Source of the DNA: Pyrrhosoma nymphula
Lineage: Eukaryota; Arthropoda; Insecta; Odonata; Coenagrionidae
Direction: 5' to 3'
Length of the DNA stretch: 64,000 bases
Assembly: GCA_963573305.1 (NCBI GenBank)
Contig: OY754327.1
Span: 187,062,386-187,126,385, forward strand
Made by a program: the position numbers and the translations under genes. Positions 1 through 12,821 of the stretch are shown here, in pieces; position 1 is the stretch's first letter, and each line of letters begins with the position of its first letter. The notes beneath the pieces are model-generated. The model had not been told where the DNA came from. It ran no database searches and saw nothing but the letters and a program-made list of their open reading frames with translations.

Positions 1-414
1 TTGATTTTTTGCATTATTTTTTAATCTGACTGCATATTAACTTACACAAAAAATACATAACAAGAAGTCCCATTGCAATGGACTCAAAAATATATAATGT
101 ACCATCTACATATATCAGAAGCATTTCTTCAGTGAAAGAATACCGATGGAGCCAGAAAAATTATTTTGTAAACCAAAGTTGTTACAACGTGACTGATATC
201 TATATTAATTGTGTCCAATATGTACTTTGATTTCCTTGTAGACTGTGACTTTGGGCTTCATGTCAGATCTTATGTCAGTGCTTTGTAATAAAACATGTGA
301 GCTTTTGACAAATAAAGCCATTATTAATATTTTCCTAAACTAGGGCTTCAGAAATTGGGACAGTGGACATGAAATTATGGGACCATGTTCAGCAAACTAA
401 AGCATTCTACTCAC

Positions 415-625
415 TGCCTAGAGTGCTGATGTATGATGGGCCATCCTCCTGGAACAGCAGCTTTAGAGGGTAGATGTCATCAAATTCGACACGAGAGACG
501 CAGCCAGTGAAGCCTTCAGTCATAGTTTCATTTTTCCCTATGTACATATACTGGATATTGTTGAACTGTGCATCGGCTGAAGCTTTTATGTTGAATTTCT
601 GGACGTAGGGCTCATAATTATCAAC
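415..625 (-). CDS. Nrx-IV: Neurexin IV exon (C-terminal laminin-G end)
   Basis: This internal exon is bounded by an AG acceptor (626-627 on the plus strand reads CT) and a GTGAGT donor (409-414). It is 211 bp and is read from its first base, in phase with the exon at 5564. The peptide contains NIQYMYIGKNETMTEGFTGC, the conserved end of the last laminin-G domain of insect neurexin IV, followed by CVSRVEFDDIYPLKLLFQ. The paired laminin-G cysteine is in GFTGC. Neurexin IV is a single-pass membrane protein of septate junctions and glial-neuronal contacts. This exon lies just before the stalk, membrane and 4.1-binding tail exons, which are beyond the window edge. The family assignment is from remembered homology. 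Confidence 0.9.
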
Positions 626-1320
626 CTATAAGTAAAAAACCATAATTAACCCTTTTGTAATAAACATGTGCAATCAAAAAAATATATATTTATAGCCAAT
701 GGTGAAATAAAGTTATTATTATTATTATTTACAAATATGTATTCAGGAACAACCCCTTCCATATCTTAAAGGCTAAATTTCAAACTAGATTAGAGAACAT
801 GAGTGAACAAATACATTAGTGCCGATTATCAGTGGCAATGGTGGGGGAAGCCCAATCAGAAAACTAAGTATGGATAATCAATTCATGCCCCATTTCCTAG
901 TCGTGGCCTTGGTTTCAGTGCCATGCTTCCTCATAGTCTTTTGTGCATATTTTAATGAAATACTCATTTTTTCCTGCCATTTCATTTCTTGGCCAATTGT
1001 TCACTCCACATACTACTCTGCAACATTTCAAAAGCTAAACATAAATTCTGTTGATTACCTGCATTTGATACGCCCTATCAATTCACAGAACATTCAGTTG
1101 TGAATCTTTTTCTCAGATGCACAATATGCCTCTTCAGCATGCAAGGTGCTACCCATGATTCCCAAGAATTTGAATATTACGCCCAAACAAAAATCAATAA
1201 GAGGTTCTGCCAATAGATACCTCTTGGTACACTGCCAAGTTTCATCCTCATAGGCATATCTCTTTGTTAGTTATTGCTGCTTGTGTTACAAACGTGTTCT
1301 TGTGCTTCTGCAAATTTCCA
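626..1320. other. Nrx-IV intron, no recognisable feature
   Basis: AT-rich intron sequence with a short TTA microsatellite near 712-728. Short open frames here show no family motif, no biased codon use and no splice context, so I read nothing coding in it. Confidence 0.6.
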
Positions 1321-2478
1321 AATGGCTGATGCAAAGGAGCAATGAATTTGCATTATGGATCAACGGAGCAACTTCTGTTTCGAGCTCAAGAAAACTGCAG
1401 ATGGAGCCCACGGCATGCCGGAGGAGGCTTTTGGTGAGCATGTCTCAAGTCAAGCCAGAGCACCCGAGTGGTTCAAGCATTTCGAGGAAGGCCGGGAGGC
1501 TGCGGAGGATGGCAAACATTTGGGTCAACCATCAACATGGACAATGCCGGAAATGATCACAAAAGTTTGTGAAGTGATTTGCAAAGACAGAAGGCAGACA
1601 ATCCATGATATTTGAGAAAGACTTGGACTGTCATACAGAACATGCTGACGAATTCTAGCTGATGAGCTGAACATGAGACACATTGCAGCAAAGTTTAGAT
1701 TGTTTGTAGGGGGGGCCTTCGCAGGAGCCCGAGCACTTAGACCTGGTTGGTCCATTGTGCCAACCCCATGCCTGTCTTCCACATGCAGACATGGGATAAG
1801 ATCACCACGGTGAAGTGCAGCAAAGTTAGTCTCTCGCCTTCTCAACAGCGACCAATTAGACTTCCAGATTCAGGTGTGCACTGAACTGCAAGAAACAGTT
1901 CCAGATGACCCTAACTTCCTGTCCAGAGTTATTACAGGTGATGAATCGTTGGCCTATGGTTATAACCCAGAAAAAAAGCAGCAATCATCACAGTGGTGGA
2001 AGATGTCATCCTCTCCACGGCCAAAATAAACACATGCTAGGTTCGAGGCAACATCAAGTCTCTGCTGATGATTTTTTTCAAGAATCGAGGACTTGTGCAT
2101 AAGGAGTTTGTTCCACCTGGTCAAGACTGTAAACGGAACGTTTTACTGCGAGGCTTTGAAGAGACTGAGAGAAAATTTTCGGTGCAAACAGCCTGAGTTG
2201 TGTGGGAACAAAGACTGGTTGCTCCACCATGACAACACGTCCTCACACACCTCGCTCGTTGTCAAGGAATTCCTGGAAAGAAACAATATGACAACAGTCG
2301 CCCACCCTCCCGACTCTCCAGACCTAGCCCCTCTGGGACTTCTACTTCTTCTCCAAAATGAAAATTAAGTTGAAAGGGGATGTTTTGACTCCATTGAAGA
2401 GATCCAAGTGGAATCGCAACTTGTCTTGAACACCCTACAGCTTTCAGACTTCCAAGAGAGCTTCCAAAAATGGTAAAA
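1321..2478 (+). pseudogene. Degenerate mariner transposase
   Basis: The reading starts near ATGGCTGATGCAAAG at 1321 and continues through several frames. The N-terminal helix-turn-helix region is at 1355..1615 (WFKHFEEGREAAEDGKH, then DRRQTIHDI). The catalytic region follows: GDES with the first aspartate near 1938, HHDNTSSHTS with the second near 2229, and PDSPDLAP with the third near 2320. The aspartate order and the HHDN and SPDLAP motifs are typical of the mariner DD34D family, which moves by cut-and-paste at TA sites. Frameshifts and stops, for example a TGA after LSYRTC near 1641, make it inactive. I could not find clear terminal inverted repeats. It lies in the Nrx-IV intron on the opposite strand. 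Confidence 0.85.
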
Positions 2479-3123
2479 TCACAGGGTGATTCCCAGGTAA
2501 ACAGCGCACCAAAATATGCAATTAGCAACCCAATTGCTACGAATGCTGTTTTCACCTGTAGCTGGTTTTTCCTACTCATGAGCAAAAAATGTTACGCCAT
2601 AATGTATGGTGTAAAATTCTCCATGCAAGAGAATGAACACCCTGATAACATGGGCCTGTGAAAAATATCCCATGGAATTCCTGTAAAACATGGAATTTAA
2701 CCTTGGAGAAAAATCATGTTTATAGTTCTTCACCTTGAAAGAAAAACTTAAATTTTTTGTGGTGTCTGTTATACAATAACGCCAGTAGTAATAGAGACAC
2801 AGAGTTCTGTCGATGAGAAAAAATGAAACATAAGAAATTCTAACAACACTCGTGATAGGAGAGACATTTCCCATCGTAAGGTGCCCCCCTGAAAGGTTGC
2901 TCTCATGCATACTACTCGTACTAACTAGCAAATCACAGAGACGGATGGATATTTATGGGTGTCTGTATGTTTTTTCCTTTCTGCTACTTCATGTGTTACA
3001 TGCCTCTTAATTCATAAACAAATAAAAATTAATATTTTTATTATTATAGTCATCAAAACAATGAGTATTGTTGATGAGGAGCACATCAGGATCCAGACAT
3101 TTCAGATTAGCAAACCCTAATAA
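2479..3123. other. Nrx-IV intron, no recognisable feature
   Basis: The stretch between the mariner relic and the next Tigger element. I see no coding motif, no terminal repeat and no duplicated target site. It may include the 3' end of the mariner copy. Confidence 0.4.
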
Positions 3124-3125
3124 TA

Positions 3126-5222
3126 CAGTGAAACCTCATATTTGCGTTATCGGAAATTACGTTTTCCCGCAATTTACACCACTTTTTCAAAGTCCCATTC
3201 AATTTCTAATGTTCCCAACGTAAGCAGAACCCCGAATTTAGACTATACATTTTTCAGTTTTCCTGCAATTTGCACCACAACGCGCTCTTTCAAAAACAAA
3301 ATTCACTTCTTAAGTCCATTACTCATGCATATCATCCTTTGTAAAACACTTTTTGACTTGTCTTGTACATATATGCGGAAAAAATACGAAAGAGAGCAGC
3401 AATAAGACCTGTTTTAAGGAAGAATTTGAATGTGGCGGGAATAGTATACAGTGCCACTAGTAGCAGACATTTGAACTACATCAACTCGTAATCTGCCCTA
3501 TATGATTCAAGCTATGAAATGAAGCGTTGTCTTTTTTATCTAAGAAATTTTCATTTCAGTTAGTGATAGTTCTATAATATCGTTCTTCTACTGTTTCTAT
3601 GCTTAAATATGATAATAAATATTTGGTTTTAATTTCATAAATCGCTGAAAGATAGTACTTTTCCGGCGAATCTTTTGACGCCCCTGACGACTAAGGCCGT
3701 GTTGGACATCGAAAGGCCTGGAATACATGGAACCTTTCGCCCGTTTGGACACCCCAAAAGATTTCATTCGCAAATAATCATTTGCAGAAAAAATATACTT
3801 GTCAATATGAGGAAAATTTGAGCATACCGAAATAAAAATGAAAACTATGAAACATTTTCATGACGCAACACTCCTTGCCGCGGCTGATTGATTAATGCGA
3901 TTGACGATCAGTTGTTTCATCGTTTTTGATGCTACCATCGCGTCGGGAGTTAAGAAATTAAGGTTAATTTCAATGGAGAAGTTTAGTCTGCTTCATCCAC
4001 ATTGCTGTTTCAGGAGGCTGGTGAGGATAAACTTCTACTTTTTCTGCGACCGATAGTTTTGTGCCGTCCCTTCACGCCACTGGCATCGTTCCGCCCACTT
4101 AGATCGGACATGGTCATAATATCTGTGCGTACGTAGCAAAGAATTTTAATGAAGTTTCTTGCACCTTACAGCCAGAGAATAAGCAATAAAGCATTATATT
4201 TAAGCATGGCTAAATGTGCGCGCCATGAAGTAGCGTAGCCACGCCAAGTCACTAAACCATTATAGCGGTTTCTCAGCCAACAGTAAGGATTTCAAACTGC
4301 AATGTGCCTAACTTAATCGTATAATTCGTTTAGATTGCGTGTACAATTATTTTTCAATGAAATTACTTCTAAATACTTATAAGTTATATTATATTCCAGC
4401 AATTAAAGGAAATACTTTTATTAAGTGCAGATTCAAAATCTCTTAAAACAATTGTCGTTAACGTCGTTAACGTTTATGGTTAAGATTTTTTGAGTTCTCG
4501 GAATATGCATGAGGCTGTTTTTGCAACAATGTCGGACTATAGCGTGCTCCTGGATTACCGGGTTATGGGTGCTCGACTGTAATTGAACCTGCGGGGGAGT
4601 ATTAATTTTTTACCTAAGTAGAAACTATGAAGAATAAAAATGGATTCAAAACCAGATATGATGAAAAATTAAAGAACTCATGGTGGACGACTGAGATCAT
4701 TTGCACTGCCTCGATTCCAGAGTTATAACTATGATAGGCAAGACACAGTGTGTGCTGTTCAAACTCTAAGAAATTACTTAGTAGGTAGTGACTGCTGTGA
4801 GCAAATACTTGAGGAATTGGAGAAAATTGAAAATAAAGTGCATAACATTATTAATAGGCAGAAGAAGTCCAAGCAGTTGAAAATATCAAATTTTTAAAAA
4901 TAATCATGCTACATTCATTAGATAGTTTCAATGGTTACTATAATAACAAAAATAATGTAAATAGCCCTGCCATCTTCATCCTTTCTGAATTTTCGATTTG
5001 TCTGAGATGTTCAATGTATTTTTTCATCAAATATAAATAAATGAAAAGTGCTAGGTCAAGGAATAAATTATGACACTGCTGTATTTCAGTTTATCAGTGT
5101 TTCTTATTTTTACGCTTACTCCAGTAAAAGAACATGGATGTATAGGTGAAAATTCTACTTTTCCCGCAATTTACACTTTTTTTCTAGGGTCCCTGGAAAA
5201 GTGTAATTTAGGGGTTTTACTG
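3126..5222 (+). mobile_element. pogo/Tigger-type DNA transposon relic
   Basis: The left end reads CAGTGAAACCTC after a TA (3124-3125). The right end, read in reverse, is CAGTAAAACCCCTAAATTAC. Both begin with the CAGT of pogo/Tigger elements, and both have subterminal CCCGCAATTTACAC. The 3' flank reads TT rather than TA, so the target duplication is imperfect. Most of the inside is non-coding, but about 4675..4897 reads as the last ~70 residues of a Tigger transposase, ending in KKSKQLKISNF, the usual family C-terminus. It is therefore an internally deleted, non-autonomous or decayed copy. Confidence 0.75.
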
Positions 5223-5563
5223 TTTAACTAATCAGCTACTTAAGAGAAAATGCAGCTTTTGGAGAAATTTGATCAAAATTTCACATACCTAATTTTAATT
5301 GGAACGCATGGCTTACTAGATTGCTAGCTTAAGTGACAAAAAAGGGTTATTACTCCCCTTCCCCATAGTTCAGTGGATTTGAATACATTTATAAAAGTAA
5401 AACTTTGTAATCTTTGGATAAGGGTCTGCATACAAGAATGTTAGTCCTTAATCCAATGCTGCTGATGCATGAAACAGGAAAATAATAAATCATCAGGGAT
5501 CTTAATCTTAAATAAGAGACAAAGAGTTGTCCCATGGTAACAATAGATTGAGGCATGCCTGAC

Positions 5564-5697
5564 CTTTATTATGAGCTTGGATCCAGCATCTTCTCGGCCA
5601 ATTCGAACATCATGATACTGCCCCAGTCCAAAATTCTGGTTAGGAAATATAACTTCTTGCCTTTCGTAGCCAAAGTCAAAAATAATCCGCAAGTGAC
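5564..5697 (-). CDS. Nrx-IV: Neurexin IV exon (laminin-G core)
   Basis: A 134-bp internal exon with an acceptor CAG at 5698-5700 (plus strand CTG) and donor GTCAGG. It starts two bases into a glycine codon whose first base is the last base of the exon at 22812. It encodes HLRIIFDFGYERQEVIFP, then FGLGQYHDVRIGRED. This is the middle of the last laminin-G domain, a beta-sandwich used for adhesion. It ends in LIIK on a codon boundary and joins VDNYEP of the exon at 415. The phase match on both sides is strong evidence that the exon is real. Confidence 0.9.
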
Positions 5698-7119
5698 CTG
5701 GAATGAAAACAAATTAAATATATAGAACACGAAGTTTAGCATCGTGTGAAGAAGGTGCTCCATAAAAAAGTGAAGTCTCTTCATTAAAAAAAACTTTCGA
5801 GTTGAAATGCAATTTTTTTTACCTTAGGAGAGAGAAGTACATTAACTTGTCAGTTCTATGACACTTTTTCTATCTCTAATAGGGGTACAACTGTTTTTAT
5901 TAGTTATTTTTAGGCTATGAATAACTCAAAAACAGACCTAACCTTAAGGAATAAGTTATTTATATTATGCTTGACATCTTGGGGTCAGTACAAATACCTT
6001 TAATAAAGAGCACAGTTAATTGATGAAAAGACAGCTGGATAAAGAGACATTTCAGCTTTGCCATCAACCTGCTTTCATCGACATCTTTATGATTTCAATT
6101 TATATTTCAATTCACCTTACAGAGCTTACATTGAAATGGGGGTCAACTTCAAGACACATAAACCATCAGTTTAGAAAAAATGAAGAAATTAACCACTCAT
6201 GAAAATGTTTTAACATGGTTTTTGCTAGTGCAATTGACAATGTGAGCGGTTTTGGAATTGGGATTTTAATTTGTGCTTCACCATTGATTCTACCACATCT
6301 AGTACCATGTGTCCATCATAAATACTGAACATGATACAAAATTAGAGAGGTAATGTGCAGCCTTGTCGTTACAGGTATGGCAAATGACAGAGAGACTTAG
6401 GATAGAATGAGATATTTTAGGGGCACCGTCCACGACTGCTGTGCAAAAAGATGATGCAAGGATGACATCCTCAAGCTACTTACAATTGCCACAGCACAAG
6501 TATTGTCATTGCAAGAATACACAGGAAAAGGTACGCATATAATAAAAATAAATATAAAGGTACGCACTGCAATAATTGCAGCGATTAACACCATTTTACC
6601 ATTAACACCAATGCGTATGTTTACTCAGTATACAACGGTATTTTTTTAGAACCGTTTATCAAGGCTGTGTAGTTTTTAAAGTAATTATGTATTGTTTTAA
6701 ATATAAATAATGTATTTTAAACTTTTGTATTTAAAATAATATTTCCTTACAATTGATATAAGGTTTTACTATGTATATTTAACTCTCCGGGAACGTAAAC
6801 CTAATTAGTATGGGACTCTATTGTTCGACTTTCGTACATTCGACTTTCGTACACGTCTTCAGGAACGCATTGTGTACGAAAGTCGAGGACTGCCTGTATC
6901 TGATCCGACATCACACTTTTTACGGGCATTAACGGGGAAATCGTAAATTATAATGAATACTGCGACAGTGTCCCGTTGTCGCCCGGGATGTTTATGCATG
7001 AAAGTTAGCTCATAAAATTCTCAATGTGCCTGCAGTACAACTATTACACATCAAGCACTGTAGCAATGATCAACAGAAATGGACAATTCATGTATGCATG
7101 CTAATATATTCCAGTGAAT
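5698..7119. other. Nrx-IV intron; one lone Tigger-type end
   Basis: Mostly unassigned AT-rich intron. At about 6822..6896 there is a right terminus whose reverse reads CAGGCAGTCCTCGACTTTCG, followed by TA, with two more copies of the CGACTTTCGTAC motif nearby. No matching left end was found, so this is probably a truncated pogo/Tigger-type element. Confidence 0.5.
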
Positions 7120-7436
7120 CTTATAAGTAGTGATGGGTCGATTCGATTCCTCGATTCTTCGATTCCTCGATTCTATGCCAAGAATCGGAATCGAAAATGA
7201 GTATTTACCAAGGTGAAAGATCGATTCCGATTCCAGTAGTACTTCAAACCACAAATTTATTTACGACCGTGCTTCCAAAAGTCATTTGAATTTTCGCGCC
7301 ATGTAATCGTAAAAACAAAACACATTCGAATCAGCGTAGTGACCATTTCTTCCATGCCGTAGTCCCGTAGTGACGTTAAAGATACATACGTTTTCTAGGT
7401 GCACGACATTGTCATCAACTTCTACTGAGCGTTGTA

Positions 7437-9605
7437 ATGTCGATAGTGTGGAATCATTTTCATATTGATCCTATAAATGATCAAATTGCCGTGTGTATCC
7501 ACTGCCACGCAAGAATTTCCCGTGGTGGAACTTCAAAATCTACCTCAAATTTATTAAAACATTTTAATAAACAACATAGATCCCTAGTAAAGGCTTCATC
7601 ACCGAAAGATGGGACACTTGAAATTTCAGCATTGACGATTCAAATACCTGAATTGTCACCTCCAGTTCAAAGTGAAGTACTTAGTGATTCAGTGAGTTCC
7701 TGTTCAAGAACAGATGAGAGCAGCCTCAGTTCTTCTTTTCTACCAGCTACTCCCTCATCTCCTGATGTCGAAGTTATTACGGCGAGTAATGCAGTTAAGC
7801 GTAAGCCCTCCAAACTTCTATCTCCTAATCAGCCTACTTTGAAGAAGTTTATGGATAAAACTTCTAAATTTAAGGTTGGAGACGCCAGGTCTACTATGAT
7901 TACTCGCAAAATAGGAGAAATGATTTGCTTATACCTGCAACCCTTCTCTATTGTAGAAAACGTCGGATTTGTCAAACTTATGGAATTACTGGAACCTCGC
8001 TATACCATGGTATCTAGGAAAACTCTATCGAATTGTGTTATTCCCAAAATGTACAACCAAACCAGAGAAAAGGTAGAAGATATGATAAAAATGATAAATT
8101 TGCAGGAATAATCACAGATTTGTGGACTTCTAATGCGCAAGATGACTATCTTAGTGTAACGGTGCATTTCCTTGATGAGGAATTCAATTTTAAGCACTTA
8201 TGAATTGAAATGATCCCATTCCCTGAAATATCGCATTCAGCAGTGAATATACGCACATTTTTGGAGATGACTTTATCTGATTGGGGCCTACAGGAAAAGA
8301 TAGCGTGTGTTGTTCGTGACAATGGACGCAATGTTGTTGCTGCTTTAGAAAGATCATCATTTAGGCATTTTTCATGCTTTGCATATACATTGCAACTTGT
8401 ATTAAAAGAAGGATTTTTAAACTGCACGTCAATAATGAATCTAACAGCAGCCTGCAGAAGAATTGTAGGCCACTTCAAAAATTCTTCTAAAAACGTTAAA
8501 ATTTTGAAAAAATACCAGAAACTGGCCCAGATTCCCAATCATAGACTAATTCAGGATGAGCCTACTAGATGGAACACAACTCTTCATATGTTTAAGCGAA
8601 TTCTGGAACAAAAACAAGCAATTGCACTGGCATCTGGTGAGCTCAAACTACCAATAGATTTAACCCAGGGACAGTGGGATATGATCGAGAATAGTATTTC
8701 TATATTGGAAGTTTTTGATGCAGCAACTCTGCAAGTTAGCTCTGAAAATGTAACCCTGTCTGAGGTAAGTTCATTTCCTTGATAATTTCAAAGTACCTCG
8801 TTTGTTTGTTTATTTTTTCTGAATTCTGCATTCTATGGTATAATTATTGGTCCTCACAAAAGATGAATGTTATTTTGATTAAAGGTAATTCCACTGGTGC
8901 ATTTACTGGAACATGAATTGAAGAAGCCCGCTCCAACAGGTTCAGGCCTGCAGGGATTAAAAAATGACCTGTTAGCAGCACTGTCCAAACGTTTCATGAA
9001 TATAGAAGATGACTTTTGTTGTTCTCTTGCAACAATATTAGATCCCCGGCTGAAGAAGGAGCCATTTTCTAACCAAAGGCATTTGGAGACTGTAAAGATG
9101 ACACTAATAAAGTAAGCCAAAAAATTCAGCAGGTAAGGTGATTGTAATTGCACCTAGTGAAGCCTCGTATTAAAAAAATTGTATTATTTCCTGATTTTTT
9201 TTTTCAAATTAGATTGAAGGCAGTGGCACACCACATCCGGAGGAGCAAATTCAGCCTAGGGAGCCTGTGACAGGTATATGGTCAAGGTACAGTGATGTGT
9301 TTGGAAAGGTACCCAAAGACACCACAGCAAATACTGTTGAAGCTGAAGTGGAAGCTTATTTATCAGAGATGAATGCACCACCAAATTCCTTCCCTGGGGA
9401 ATACTGGAAGGCTTGCTTCTCCTACCCAAGGCTGAAAGTATTAGCCAAAAAGTTTCTTGCCATACCGCCATCCACTGTGTTCAGTGAAAGACTTTTTAGT
9501 TCAGCAGGAAAAATATGTGATGTAAAACGCAACAGGCTTGATCCTGACAGAGTGAAGATGCTTTGCTTTCTGAGCAAAAATTTAAAATCTGTAAAGGGAG
9601 ACTAA
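7437..9605 (+). pseudogene. hAT transposase (BED zinc finger), decayed, with two introns
   Basis: ATG at 7437. Residues 1-50 form a BED zinc finger: W5, F8, C20, C23, H42, H47. The catalytic region follows with the hAT signature ITDLWTS near 8111-8131. The C-terminal dimerisation domain is at about 9400..9600 and includes STVFSERLFSSAGK. Two spliceosomal-type introns interrupt it: 8765..8884 (GTAAGT..AAAG) and 9133..9212 (GTAAGG..TTAG). Damage is light: a frameshift near 8095, a TGA at 8201..8203 and a frameshift near 9105. The protein would cut and paste the surrounding element. A run of polyadenylation-like AATAAA follows at about 9640. Confidence 0.88.
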
Positions 9606-9864
9606 ATTTGTAAGACATTATTGATAATGATCAGATATTTTCAATAAAAGATAGCTATTAAAGATGATACTTTTATTTTAAATTAAAACATGAGTGTTAA
9701 TATTCTTAAGTAATACCATAGAGTAAATAAATATATATAGAGGGATCACCGCACGCGTAAAATTCGTATAGATTTTTTATGTAGTTCAAGAAATATTTCC
9801 TTGAATTTCGGGTAGTAACTTGGCTCTTCCGAGTTTATATTCCTAATCCTGTTGCTGGCAGACT

Positions 9865-10540
9865 GTTCTCAGTATTAAGTTGAAACTTGCAGGAAACGTT
9901 TGTTGTACATTGTTTTCCATACTGGTGAACTTTAATTTGTGCTCAACTACTTTGCAACGTTGTTATATTTGTTTATATAACTTTTGGACGAAAAATCTGG
10001 AATTTTGCAAGGTAAAAAGCGATCGCCTGCTAACTTTCGTATCTTACTATATAGGTCCATATATGCTGTGTATGAAATTTGGTGAAAACTATAAATGCAT
10101 TTTTGGTGAAAGAATTGTGACTTTATCTCGAATACGAAAGGAGTTACAAATTTTTGATTTTCTCAATTTATTTTACCGCGCCATTATTTCAGCCGCTTGC
10201 TATTTCGTGGTAGTTTTCCGTGGCTATCTTCTTCATTTAACTGTCGGCTAACAGTTCTCAACAACAGCCTAAAACTTGCAGGGAAAGTTTTTAATGCCTT
10301 ACTTCCCATACCGGTAAACCTTTTTATGTTTTTGGCTGAGTTTAGACGTTGTTATATTTAGTTAAGTATCTTTGGGCCTAAACTTCCGATTTTTGTAAGG
10401 TGGGAAGCAGTCTACTAACTGTAGTATCAGTCCATATATGCTGCGTATGAAATTTGGATAAAACTATAAACTTATTTTTGGTGAAAGAATTGTAACTTTA
10501 TCTTGATTGCAAAGGGAGTTATGAGTTTTTATGGCCGTAC
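9865..10540. repeat. Diverged tandem duplication, period about 390 bp
   Basis: Two head-to-tail units start near 9865 and 10254. Shared blocks include AACTTGCAGG, CGTTGTTATATTT, GTCCATATATGCTG and GGTGAAAGAATTGT. The copies differ by substitutions and small indels, so the duplication is old. It lies inside the hAT element just after the transposase, and no coding pattern is conserved between the units. An open frame of 123 codons at 9880 is not preserved in the second unit. Confidence 0.75.
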
Positions 10541-11309
10541 CTCGTTAGGCTTTCCTTACTGGCCTGAGATCTGCGCTGAAGGCTCCCACCTTCCAAGATG
10601 GTCGTTTTGCCATTAGATTAGTAGGCGAGGTGAGGCTATTGTTTTGACGAGGAAAAGATTTTCCTTGAGGGAAGAATTTTTCGCTTCAAGAGACTATATA
10701 AATCCTACTTGACGTCCATCGCTTCGACGAACGATCAACATATCGAATGAAATAGATTTCGCGTAGCCTACTTCGGACAATTAAACTTTAGTTAGGAAAA
10801 TTTGATTGGGGATTACCTCACATTGGTGAAGTGCAAATGTTATTTAAAACGTCAAGTTTCAATACGAAGTTGTTGACGTAGTGATAAGCTAATCCTGTAC
10901 TGGAAAAATACATTAAAATAGGAATGCGCGATTGGACCTCTAAACTGAAAAACTAAGCATTGTTTGCCTTTTGCTAACGGTCATAGCCACTTTACTGCAG
11001 GTGGTAACAGAAGCTGTAAAAGTATTTTGTAATCAATTCTTAAGCGCGCCGCTGCAAACGAACACAAGAGGTGAGCAGCATCATATTTTTGGGATTAGGG
11101 GTGGTCGGTGACCTTGATTTGTTTGCTTGAGAGCGGAATGAGTAATGTCCCATTCAGTTATTACGTCGCAAGTGAATAGCGGGAGGGAGTTGGGTTCTTC
11201 CGGCTCGTCTTAAATTGTCTTACGTACGGGGGCCGAGATCATCTAATGTATGACTTTGTCTTCTCTTGAGACCTTACCTTGTATCACAATTGTGATAATC
11301 GTTGTCTCG
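10541..11309. other. Interior of hAT element, unassigned
   Basis: No protein family, terminal repeat or RNA gene is recognisable. It lies between the tandem repeat and a piggyBac-like end. Confidence 0.4.
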
Positions 11310-12810
11310 TTAACCCTTAAAGTGCCAGCGTCGCTATAGGCGACGCTCGAAAACTCTCCCAAAAGTGCCAGCGTCGCCTATAGCGACGCTAAGTTTAGAG
11401 TTTTTTTATTCATCGTGAACACAATTATTGGCAGTATTTTTTTAATACTTAAGCTTCATAATGTTCTACAAACATAATACTACTCAAATTCACTTTTATA
11501 AAACAATTGGCTATTTAAATCTCTTTTAAATACTGTGGTCTCAAGTTCAGTGGCACTTCCACCGCCCTCTTATTTGCTTAGTGTTTTTATTTCGATTTTT
11601 TCATGGGATAATCCTCATAATTCACGAATATTGCGTGTCAATTTCTTTTTCTTTTTGTATTATCTTCTACAAGGATCTCCGCAACATTATTTTACGGGTA
11701 CTGGGAAAAAAAAGATAGGTAATCAGTCCTGGATACGTAGTGTTTTTGAGACGAATGCTTTCTTCTCCGCCTCCGTATGACTGAGATGCTGCCACTCTTG
11801 AATCTTTTGCAGCACAAAAGATTCTGACAATGAGAGTCACTGCAGGCGTAAACAAAGTTGCCACCGGCCTGACCCAGAGAGATTAGGCCAGCGGCTACTT
11901 TTTTATGACTCTGAGGGTCTTAGTCATGCCTTTTGGTCGACAATCACATGTGACGGGCAAAGTGGAGGGTTCCGTTTGGGAGATTTATTTATGACTTTGA
12001 GTGTCTGAGCACGGCCATCTGGTCTAAGTCATGCGTTTGGGTTAACAATTACAATGAAAGCTCTTTCGGTCACGGGAAAAGTGGAGGATGCCGTAGAAAG
12101 CAGTTGCATTCTGGAAAGAGCAAGAGACGCAAGCTAATTAGGTTTCTTATTTCCTACCGAAATTTGCATGTGATACGAACGAAAGTTTTTTATTTACGAC
12201 GATAGTTTATTTTCTCTATGATGAGTGAAGTGCGGTAAAGAAAGAAAAAGTCGACAAATATTGGTAAAGGTGAGCTTTCGTCTCGCCAGTGAAAACGCAA
12301 TTTTCACCCACTTTCAACAGATGTATCGACGTCAAAAGCACCTCACATATTTTGCAAACCTCTTACATTTTACAAATGCAAATTCTTTCCTCTACCATTA
12401 GGTATCATAGTCAATTTCTCCATATACGTAGCTTTTTTATAAAAAATCACTGGGTAGACGAAAACTCATCTTTACCATTTTTTATTTCCTTGTGATATGA
12501 ACGAAAGTTTTTTTTTCTCTATGATGAATAAAGTGCGGAAAAGAAAGAAAAATATCTACTATATTTGATCTGTAAAATATCAAGTGACAGTGATTTCCTA
12601 ATAAGTTCATCTGATTGTAGTGAATCAGTGGAGGAAGAAGACATTAGTGATTCTGAAACTTCATCATCGGAAACCGACGAGAGTGAAGACGACTGGAGTG
12701 AAAGAGATGGGGAAGACTGCACCGCGTCAGCAGTATGCCGAAGTTCTAGGTTCGAAGCACGCTCCACTCCACTCCACTGCTTTGCTTTTGAGAAGATATG
12801 TACGTGACCA
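11310..12810 (+). mobile_element. piggyBac-like left end and acidic N-terminal fragment
   Basis: A TTAA at 11310..11313 is followed by CCCTTAAAGTGCCAGCGTCG. The 27-base block beginning AGTGCCAGCGTCG occurs twice (about 11321 and 11367), and each copy contains a near-palindrome around the TATAG core. This recalls the short terminal and subterminal repeats of piggyBac elements, which insert at TTAA. At 12565..12720 the plus strand encodes a run of Asp, Glu and Ser (SDSETSSSETDESEDDW), like the acidic N-terminus of piggyBac transposases. No catalytic domain and no right end were found. The block beginning GTGATACGAACGAAAG (12170..12248) recurs at 12492..12551. Confidence 0.45.
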
Positions 12811-12821
12811 AATACCAGTGT

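Noticed and set aside
715..730. TTA-repeat tract as a CRISPR-like or regulatory repeat
   Set aside because: A simple microsatellite; the window is eukaryotic and has no spacer-repeat array.
9880..10251. Open frame of 123 codons
   Set aside because: It lies in a tandem repeat unit and is not preserved in the second unit.
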